Made by a program: the position numbers and the translations under genes. Of a stretch of 64,000 bases of DNA, positions 56,528 to 64,000 are shown in pieces. The notes beneath the pieces were generated by a model, which saw only the letters and a list, made by a program, of their open reading frames with translations, was not told the origin of the DNA and ran no database searches. Source of the DNA: Glycine soja (lineage: Eukaryota; Streptophyta; Magnoliopsida; Fabales; Fabaceae); the NCBI RefSeq assembly GCF_004193775.1, contig NC_041006.1:28385013-28449012 (forward strand). Direction: 5' to 3'. Position 1 is the first letter of the stretch, and the number at the start of each line of letters is the position of its first letter.

Positions 56528-57550
56528 CTTCTGCAACTGAGGTATTTTGTGTACCCAAAACAAGGGAGATCTATGAGTAGGCTAGTAGGCAATTGAATAT
56601 GATCTTCCAAACAAGGATGTCAAAACCATGTGTTTGAAGTAGGGGAATATATGTGTATGCCTCTTAATTTGCAGATCCATGATCTTATCTAGAATTTTGG
56701 AATAAGTGACGTAAGTTTGAGGTTCATCGTGAGAATGAAGACATTTTCAAAGAAATGCTTCATATTAAGCAGAATGTCTCTTCAAGTTGCAGCCAAGTTA
56801 CTTTTAACTTCTCATTTTCACATTTGCATATAAATCTATAACCTTGATATTTGGCATTTATTCTAATCTCAATGTTTGTTTCTCCAGATACATTTTGGTT
56901 ACATTGCCCAAGTATCTAATGCTGATGAGGCCAAACACAAATTGAAAGTTGAAATAAGCTAGGATCCTTGAGGTCGAAGTGGCCGCCTTAGAAAGGAAAT
57001 TATCCCCAACAACAGACAATACAATAGCAAAAGATAGAAAAGTTGCATTTGTGACTTGTGAGTGCTCAAGTGGAATCTCAGTCTGATGGAAGGTTAAAAA
57101 CTAGAGTAAATCATGAGGATATTGTGTTATCGAAAGAAATTGATTCAGATGACGATGATTATATGATTGAAATTACACAAAAAGATGTTCCTTCTACTAT
57201 GTTTGGTGGATTGATTAGAAAGAGAGATAAGAATGGAGAAGTGCTGAAAAGATAAGGATAACGGAAATTGGCTTGGTGTTCTTGAGAGAATAAAAAGGCT
57301 AAGACGAAATTAAATATTGGATCTAATATTTTGGATGAAATTTTGATTGCATTGTAATTATTTTGATGGTTTGTATTATGTACTAAGATTAGTCTAACTA
57401 GAGTTAATTGTATCTTAGACGAATATAACAAAAAAAAAACATGTATCTTAGATATCTAAACCTCACAGTTTATTGTAGTTCTTTAAATCAATGGAATGTA
57501 ACTCAATTAGTTGAATTGAGTGTCTGAGTATGTTGTAAATCTATTGGTAT
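56528..57550 (+). other. Unassigned DNA with exon-like pieces
   Basis: About 56889-56960, after CTCCAG, reads IHFGYIAQVSNADEAKHKLK, then a stop. An open frame at 57058-57255 starts MSAQVESQSDGRLKTRVNHE and contains the acidic DSDDDDYMIEIT. I recognise neither. They could be exons of a decayed or captured gene. No intact gene is supported. Confidence 0.4.
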
Positions 57551-57995
57551 CACTACTACAATAAGGCTTTTCTAAGTCGGTCGAATTGGGTCTTCTAAGT
57601 CGGTTTTTAACTGTCTTAGATAAGCACGTCATAAAAGGGGGTGGATTTTACAACGACGGGTATTGAACCGTCTTACAAGATAAACCATACTAAGACGGTT
57701 ATGATATAACCATCTTAGAAGTTGACGTTTTCCAAGGCGGTTTTCGGCCAAAGACCGTCTTAGTATACTCTCTTTTCTAAGTCGGTTATTATATAACCGT
57801 CTTAGATGATTGTGTTTCTACATTGGTTGGTAAAGTAACCGTCTAAGATTGATTGTCAAACTAAGACGGTTTTACAATAACCGTCTTAGATTTACTATAG
57901 CATTGTTGTCCTTCTACATCGGTTAGTACAGTAACCGATTTAGTTTGCCATCCTTTTTAAGACGGGTATTTAATAACCGTCTTAGATTAGTTTTT
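57551..57995 (+). mobile_element. CACTA left end with subterminal array
   Basis: CACTACTACAATAAGGC starts at 57551 after TAT. Alternating CTAAGTCGGT, CTAAGACGGTT and AACCGTCTTAGA motifs run to about 57990. The right end is not found in the window. The fragments of TTC5-like and SYF1 genes downstream may belong to this element. Confidence 0.75.
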
Positions 57996-58460
57996 TTTAT
58001 TATTATATTTTTGTAGGTCATTTTTTTGGATGGGTTTATTTTTTCCTGTTGTCTTGTATCTTTTAAGCAACAAATGTAAACCGCACATTTATGGAAACCA
58101 AAACCATATGATTATTTTCAACATTTATAAAATGTATTATTCATTACAACAATTTACATCGAGACAAATGTCAAGTATAAATGAAAAAATAATCTATGCT
58201 TCATGTTTGAAACTCTACTATATCACTGCAAATATTAGTTCAAATAATTATAGCAGATCTCATTTCTATCTACATGGTATGATAAGCCTGTAAATTAGAT
58301 TCTAATAGCTACAAATAACTACTTTGTTCATATACTAAATTTATATGCTACCACCAAGCAAGGTATAACAATGACACAAAAACAAAAAACAAAAAATCAA
58401 ACACAGCCTGAAGTATTCTAAAAGGGCTAATTTAGTATGAAATTTACTCTTTATGCTAAC
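57996..58460. other. AT-rich DNA, no gene seen
   Basis: No coding sequence is supported; possibly intron sequence of the TPR gene fragment that follows on the minus strand. Confidence 0.5.
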
Positions 58461-58595
58461 CTTGTCTAATGCAAGACTAAGGCACTTCTTTGCTGCAGTT
58501 AGATCTCCTTTTTTCCAAATGTAGTTTCCTAAATGTAGCCAAGCATCTGCAAGATATGGGTTTAACAACACACATTCAATGGAGTCATCCCTCAT
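58461..58595 (-). pseudogene. TPR protein gene fragment (TTC5-like), one exon
   Basis: Minus-strand frame reads RDDSIECVLLNPYLADAWLH, LGNYIWKKGDLTAAKKCLSL, ALDK and ends at a GTTAGC donor-like border. The WxxLG...GDxxxAxxxxxxAL spacing is that of a tetratricopeptide repeat. The words LADAWLHLGN and WKKGDL resemble plant proteins of the TTC5 type. The family call is tentative; the TPR call is firm. Flanking exons are missing. Confidence 0.65.
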
Positions 58596-58778
58596 ATAGG
58601 AAAAAAAACATTCTAGTTGGAACTATTGATTAATATACTAAGTTGCTAGTTGACTTCACAAACACGGACACTGACTGTCAATTGTATATATGTCTATGAT
58701 ATCCTTTATGTTTAATTAATTAGTTTTAAAGTATTTAATAACATGCTATCACGATAATCCTCTATGGTACCCTCCTTT

Positions 58779-59305
58779 TTAGGAAGAATTCATCCTCAAA
58801 TTGATGTCAAAGGTACCGGCATCACAAAGAGTCAAGTCAGTAACATTAAAAGTGTTGTTCACACCATAGTTTAGTGGTAAAGCAATTTTATATGCATTAT
58901 AGTTGATGTGCTTTAAAACTTGAAAAGGACTGTCTCCCTTTTCTTGAAGTTTAGATTTATACTTTTGGAAGTTAACGTATTCTTCCTCAAGTGAATCCAA
59001 ACCCACAGTTTGATAACCATTTTCTTTCTCCCCTTATTGGAATATCTAGCATATTGTTCAATCTTTTTTCTCAATTTCTGCTTTTCCCTTCTCATGCAAA
59101 CTCTTAACAAAATTGGCTTTAGAAAGCCCATCCCTATCCACCATAACAGAAGTGTTAGGAAAAGGTAACAAATTAAGAAGGGACAATGGACTAGAACCAT
59201 AAACTACCTCAAAAGGAGAATAAGAAGTAGTAGAGCTTACTACCCTATTATAAGAAAATTCAGCATGGGGTATTCCAAGCTTTCAAATTCTTACCTACTA
59301 AGCAC
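58779..59305 (-). pseudogene. gypsy integrase C-terminal region
   Basis: Minus-strand pieces read YSPFEVVYGSSPLSLLNLLP-like sequence across 59230-59160, then KKIEQYARYSNKGRKKM, then SKLQEKGDSPFQVLKHINYN and AYKIALPLNYGVNNTFNVTD near the end at 58779. This is the tail of integrase and the region after it. A frameshift lies near 58990. It follows directly on the reverse-transcriptase start, so the deletion joint is near 59290. Confidence 0.85.
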
Positions 59306-60538
59306 CTTAGAAGTTGAGATAGAGTTCGATTTACCAGAATGATGGGCATAGCACATGGGCTCAAACTTTCTCTAACCCATCCTTTTTCCATCAAGCTCTC
59401 CACTTGTCTTTGGCTCTCTTTTGTTTCTTCTGGATTACTTCTATATGCTAGCCTATTTGGTATGGAAACTCCTGACATGAGATCAATTTGGTGCTCTATC
59501 CCTCTCAAAGGAGGCAACCTATGAGGGGGGGTTTTTGGGGAAGATGTCCCCAAATTTCTTTAGTAATTCTTCCACACTTAGAGGAAAGGAACTAGTAATA
59601 GAAGATAAACAATAATCATGAGGCGTTAGTAAATACATAGGTTGCCTAGCTAGTAGCACTCTTTTCACCTCATTTTCTCTCATGAACAAGCTCCGTATTT
59701 TTCTCTCTTGATTTTTTTTTTCAATTTCACTCTTATTTTATCTCCACTCTTTTCTTTCTTTTCTCTCCTTTCATGTTTCTCTCTCTTTTCATCAATTTTG
59801 TTTTTCTCTTCTTTTCTCTCTTATTCTCTTTTCACTCTCATTTTTATTTGATCCTCACAAACCTCACTTGGAGACAAAGGTTTAAGTGTAACCTTATGCT
59901 CTTTATATACAAATGAAAATTTTCTTGTGACATTATTGTGCACAACATCCCTATCATACTGCCAAGGCCTTTCAAGTAAGAGATGGCTAGCCTCCATAGG
60001 GACTACATCAAATAATATCTCATCAACATATTTTCCAATGGAGAAGCATATCAAAACTTGTCTATCTACAACTAGCTCCTTATTCTCACTCAACCATTGT
60101 AGTTTGTAAGGCCTAGGGTGAGGGAAAGTTTTCAAAGCAAGCTTTTCAATCAATCTTTGGCTAGCTACATTAGTGCAACTACCCCCCATCAATAATCAAA
60201 TAGCATATTTTCCCCATGACCATGAACCTAGTATGAAAAATGTTCTCCCTTTGAGTTTCATCTCTATCCTTACACGCACTCTCCATTAACCTCCTAACCA
60301 TCAAAAGATCACCTTCCAAGGGTTGTACATCACATTCACTTCCACTCTCACTAGAAGAACTAGAAGAGCTAGAAGAAGATGCATTAGTGATATCCCCATT
60401 ACCCAGCATAACCATAGTTCCTTTGTTAGGACATTGGGTTACAATATGACCCTTTTCCAAACACTTAAAAACATTTAATAGAACTCGCCTTTGAAGAAAT
60501 GAGAGTAGGGTTAGAATTATTTTTACAAAGGGCAACAC
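59306..60538 (-). pseudogene. gypsy knuckle, protease and start of reverse transcriptase
   Basis: From 60538 downward on the minus strand: one CCHC-like knuckle (CLEKGHIVTQCP, first Cys altered), an acidic serine tract, the protease region (IDGGSCTNVASQRLIEKL and YVDEILFDVVPMEASHLLL, about 60200-59950), a lysine-rich eroded linker (59820-59560) and the N-terminal reverse-transcriptase segment (GIEHQIDLMSGVSIPNRLAY, SLMEKGWVRESLSPCAMP). The catalytic DD box is not present. Confidence 0.85.
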
Positions 60539-60539
60539 C

Positions 60540-61493
60540 TTTTCATGAGATTTGAATGAAGATCCTCCCTCTTTCTTGAATGTCTCCTTATCTTTCCAAG
60601 TTGAAGAGCCATAGGGGGGACTTCTTGTATGTTTGCTTCCTCTTTAATTGCTACTCCACCTTGATAGCTTGATGAATGAGATCCTCCAAAGAGACATAGT
60701 GGTGCAACTCTACAATGTCTTGGATCTCCCTATTGAGACCATGCAAAAACCTTGCCATGGTGGCCTCTTGAGACTCCTCAATTTGAGCCCTAATCATGGA
60801 AATCTCCATCTCTTTGTAATACTCATCCACACTCCTATTTTCTTGAATTAGTCTTTGGAGCTTGTTGTGAAGGTCTCTCCCACAATAGGATGACACAAAT
60901 CTCTCTCTCAAAACTCTCTTCATGTCTTGACAAGTATTAATCAAAGGCTTTCACATCCTCTCAACATCACTCCTCACTTGATTCCACCACACTAAGGTAT
61001 ATCTCTCAAACTCTAGGGAGGCCAATTTGATCTTTTTCTCTTCATTGTAGTTGTAGCAAGCAAAGACTTGCTCAACCTTCATCTCTCACTCAAGATACAC
61101 TTTTGGATCATAAGTCCCTTTAAAAGTAGGGATCTTTACCTTCACTCCCTCAATCCCTTCCTTTCTTTGTCTACCTCCATATCTTCTATGATTTATTCTC
61201 TCCATATACCTTTCATTCCTCCTTCCTCCCTCATCCTCTTCATACCTCTCATCTTCTCCATTAGAAGAATTAGATGATCTATCATCTCTTCTTCGCTCTA
61301 TATTTTCAATCCTCACATTTAAAGCTTCACTACTCCTGTGTATTCTTCCCTGACTCTCCTTTCTCATTCTCTCCATCCTTTCTTCATCTTCATTATTCAT
61401 TCTTCTCATTGGATCACCAAGTTTAATCATCTCCACCATGAGCCTTACAGTTTTTGGAGATGGTGGAGTAGCATTTGCACTTGTAGAAGTCAC
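60540..61493 (-). pseudogene. gypsy gag
   Basis: The start at 61493 (MTSTSANATPPSPKTVRLMV) is followed by a charged Arg/Glu-rich region, VKIPTFKGTYDPKVYLE (61130-61086), then a frame change, CQDMKRVLRERFVSSYCGRD and YKEMEISMIRAQIEESQEAT (60944-60651). This is a typical retrotransposon gag core split by stops and shifts. Confidence 0.85.
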
Positions 61494-62368
61494 ACCTACA
61501 AGAAAAGTTAGTGCACAAGTATAAAATAGAATAGGACATCACCACTCAACTTAGTGTTTCACTCAAGTTCACTCGTGTATCACTCTTTCAAGGCTTTTTC
61601 TTTCATAATATTCACTCTTTCCTTTTACCACTCTTGCTTATTTTAAGTTCTTATGCATAACCTTCAAACTCAAAATCATGAAGTATTCAATGTGAAATAT
61701 GTCACTAATCAAAACTCAACTCAAGAAGCCGAGAAAAGAAATACTATAATACAAAACTAAGGAATTTTAAAGACAAAAAATAATAATGAATGGGATACTC
61801 AAAAGGAATGCCAAGGAAGACAAAAGACTCAAGAATGAAGAAAATGAGAGTCCAAGAATTGAACTATACTAGATGTGAATAACCAACAAGAAACAATTTT
61901 TTCTTTTTTGAAATAGAAGTATGTAAAAACAAGAAAGACTTTGAATGCAATGTTTTTTTTTGTTTTTTTTATCTCTGCACTTTTTCTTCTTTTTTTTTAT
62001 TTTGGCACACAATTCAAATTTGAATGCAAGTATGTGATTAGGAAAATCTAAATCTAGACTATAACATAACTTTGGCTCCAAATCAGAAAACAGGATTTCT
62101 TTCTTTATTTACTTCTTTCTTTCCTTTTTTTTGCATGAATTTTAATACGATATTTATAAAAAAAGAAGGAAGATAAAAAGATATTGATACAAGATATAGT
62201 TCAAAAAAGAAAGATAGACTCAAAGAAATAAAATAAAGGAAGATGAACTAATAATATAGAGTTAAACAAAAAAGTGACAGAACAAACAAAGGAGGAAACA
62301 CACATGAAACAAAAAAACACGAAGGATAGATAACACCTAATTTCAAGAATCAAAGCTCTAGTACCAAT
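61494..62368 (-). other. gypsy leader region
   Basis: About 870 bp of AT-rich sequence between gag and the 5' LTR. It holds homopolymer runs and no supported gene. A degraded primer-binding site is next to the LTR. Confidence 0.6.
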
Positions 62369-62985
62369 TGATGGAATCCTGATTTGTGGATCCAATTTTT
62401 AGTATAAAAAAACTAGGGAATGTATTTGAGCTCTCTGAAATTACAGAAAATAAAAAGGAAAAAGCGGAATTAGAAAAAGAGATGGAAAGAACCACACCAC
62501 AATCTTGTGAGATTGATAAGTTGAGGATGATTCACCACAAATCATAGAATTCTTTGATAAGAACCTAAGGTTTCACACAAGAACCAAGAGAGGCACTCTC
62601 TTAACTGTGTCTAATATGAAATTTCATAAAAACTGTCAACAAAGTGTTTAAGGAGTCTATTTATAACTCCTACTAATAACCCTAAATTAGGCCCAAGGCC
62701 TAATAACTAATCTAATAATTAAAAGACTTAAAAATAACAATAAAAAGGTAACAACCCATTACAAGTCTAGAAATAGGCCCAAAAATATAATTAAAAATGA
62801 AAATAAATCTTATTCTAAAAGTTGGCTAAAATAAATTATTTTTGCTTCTTCTGCTCTTTCCTCCGTGACAGAATTTATTTTCTTGCTAAGCTCTTCTTGA
62901 AATCTCTTACTCATGGCTCGTGATTGGTTCATCCATGTTGAGCCCACCCAAGCCATACTCTTCCTCCTTGGATAGTCCTTTATCA
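62369..62985 (-). repeat. gypsy 5' LTR (617 bp)
   Basis: Matches the reverse complement of 44839-45350 plus 56491-56527 along its length (for example AACACTTTGTTGAC and GGGTTATTAGTAGGAGTTAT words), which fixes both boundaries. Confidence 0.88.
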
Positions 62986-63018
62986 AGAAGTAATATTTAG
63001 TACTTGCTTTTAACTAAC

Positions 63019-63143
63019 TTCTCATTGCTAGGAGCAGCCTCAGTTGCATGATCATAAACCTTCTTAGCTCACTTCGTTAGTCCATAATCTTCGTCCAACT
63101 TCACATATTGTAGGCAAAGAGGTTTCACATGATCAGTTGTGGC
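63019..63143 (-). pseudogene. SYF1: SYF1 (pre-mRNA splicing factor) gene fragment, one exon
   Basis: SYF1 is a HAT-repeat scaffold of the spliceosomal NineTeen complex. After an AAATAG acceptor the minus strand reads ATTDHVKPLCLQYVKLDEDY, GLTK, a TGA stop at 63071-63069, then AKKVYDHATEAAPSNEKL. The phrase order VKPL-LQY-KLEEDYGL-AMKVYD-AT-AVPNNEKL is that of plant SYF1. Only this exon is recognisable, next to the gypsy insertion. Confidence 0.8.
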
Positions 63144-63260
63144 CTATTTGCAAGAAACATCAAAAAGAAGGATTAGGTTACAATGCATTATCAAAATCCA
63201 AAAGTATTATTTGACACACAAACACATTATCAAACAATAAAATAGCCTATGTCTTCTTAC

Positions 63261-63389
63261 CAAGTTCACTAGTCGAGTAGTTTGATCTTTTCCTTCATCT
63301 AGTATTGGTATGATCTTCGATCTTCTTCTTCGGTGTGCAGTGGGGGTACCAATAAAAAGGACTCCAACCATCAAGTTAGTTAAGTCCAA
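63261..63389 (-). pseudogene. Unrecognised exon-like fragment
   Basis: Minus-strand frame reads VLFIGTPTAHRRRRSKIIPI and LDEGKDQTTRLVNL, ending exactly at a GTAAGA donor (63260 and below). Composition looks like coding sequence. I do not recognise the protein. Confidence 0.4.
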
Positions 63390-64000
63390 GGTGTTTATGT
63401 GTATGAGAATGAATAAAACATACCTCTTTTCTGGTGTGGTTGAGTATATGTATAAAGTGAAGGAGAGATTACTTTCTAGTAACTGCTCCTTACTGGTCTA
63501 TTATGTGCTTCCGATGTGGAGATCGTGTTAGGCCATGCTCGAGTATAGGATATTTGTCTGAGTAGGAACCAATCTTATGGTATGTATATTATGTCCAAGT
63601 ACAAGCCATGTTTATCACTTGTACAATACACAATCCCCCCCAAGCTCTATGTTTAGTATGAACAAAAGAGATTAAGATATTTGCTTGAGTATATATCGAG
63701 TTTATGATTTGTACAGTACGCAAGCCCCCCAAGCTCTGAGTTGAATATGAATAATAGAGGTTAAATGTAATGTGAGAAATTAAATGTGTTTCTATAATGT
63801 GTTTTATGTTCGTCAAATTGAATTGTCACACAAAATTAGACGAGTTATGATGTTAGAATTTGTCATCAGTTGTATTGTTTAGAGAAATTGTACTCTTTGG
63901 TAGTGTGGAGATATTTTAAATAGTTGTTGACATGTGTCACAATGTACGTGGTTTTTGGCGTCTTGTCATTTGATATATATCCCTAGACTGCGTTGTAAAC
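63390..64000. other. Non-coding DNA with an imperfect tandem duplication
   Basis: Two diverged copies of an about 95-bp unit lie at about 63590-63680 and 63688-63775. They share TTGTACAATACACAA/TTGTACAGTACGCAA, CCCCCCAAGCTCT and a GAGATTAA/GAGGTTAA word. No gene is supported. Confidence 0.6.

Larger units (their letters stand above)
58757..62985 (-). mobile_element. Ty3/gypsy element, internally deleted, minus orientation
   Basis: The 5' LTR is 62369-62985, starting TGATAAAGG and ending TTCCATCA on the minus strand, followed by a degraded tRNA-Met-like site at about 62355-62366. The 3' LTR is reduced to a few bases near 58757-58777 (CCATAGAGG on the minus strand) after a purine tract. Gag, knuckle, protease and the first part of reverse transcriptase are present; the rest of reverse transcriptase, RNase H and most of integrase are missing. 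It is the same family as 44712-45350/56491-56527. Confidence 0.87.

Overview
This is plant nuclear DNA, almost certainly from a legume and most likely soybean (Glycine) pericentromeric heterochromatin. Support: spliced genes with GT/AG introns, CACTA elements whose subterminal repeats carry ACATCGGTT or AAGACGGTT motifs, an Athila-type element primed by tRNA-Asp, a chromodomain Ty3/gypsy element, LTRs packed with the palindrome GTAATCGATTAC, and host-gene fragments whose closest recognisable relatives are plant proteins. The species call is inference. I find no intact host gene and no rRNA, tRNA or CRISPR locus. Almost everything is transposon, nested transposon, or host-gene debris carried by transposons.

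Region 1 (1-19841) is one large CACTA element whose left end lies outside the window. It carries a TNP2-type transposase gene broken by one frameshift and two in-frame stops, a 0.96 kb perfect-centre inverted repeat, and a ten-exon second gene that joins a Transposase_24-like N-terminus to a C48 (Ulp1-like) cysteine peptidase C-terminus. That second gene was split by a 10.3 kb Athila-like element on the minus strand (5178-15431, duplication GTCAC). One of its introns was later enlarged by a solo LTR (17874-18964, duplication GTCTG).

Region 2 (19842-35933) holds a decayed RNase H fragment of a LINE, then a probable Pack-type CACTA element (21613-28408, flanking TAT) with same-strand fragments of a DRB dsRNA-binding gene, a sugar-phosphate translocator, SMC3 and unrecognised exons. 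Next comes a CrRLK1L receptor-kinase pseudogene split by an internally deleted Ty1/copia element (28970-33643, duplication TAGAC), then AT-rich DNA with long (TA)n tracts.

Region 3 (35934-44711) begins with another CACTA left end followed by the N-terminal exon of an SHM6/7-type serine hydroxymethyltransferase with a lost start codon. It continues with a complete 3.55 kb hAT element (38337-41886, 8-bp duplication GTAATATA) with a broken transposase, and two exons of a prolyl oligopeptidase gene.

Region 4 (44712-56527) is a Ty3/gypsy LTR fragment cut in two by a complete 11.1 kb chromovirus (45351-56485, duplication GTTGA). The chromovirus has a very long LTR (3835 bp against 2558 bp for the deleted partner). 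Its 1470-codon polyprotein frame has seven stops, all readable as C-to-T changes, and its LTR encodes a 143-residue acidic ORF.

Region 5 (56528-64000) has another CACTA left end (57551) followed by minus-strand fragments of a TPR (TTC5-like) gene and of the splicing factor SYF1. They are separated by an internally deleted gypsy element (58757-62985) that belongs to the same family as the split LTR of region 4.
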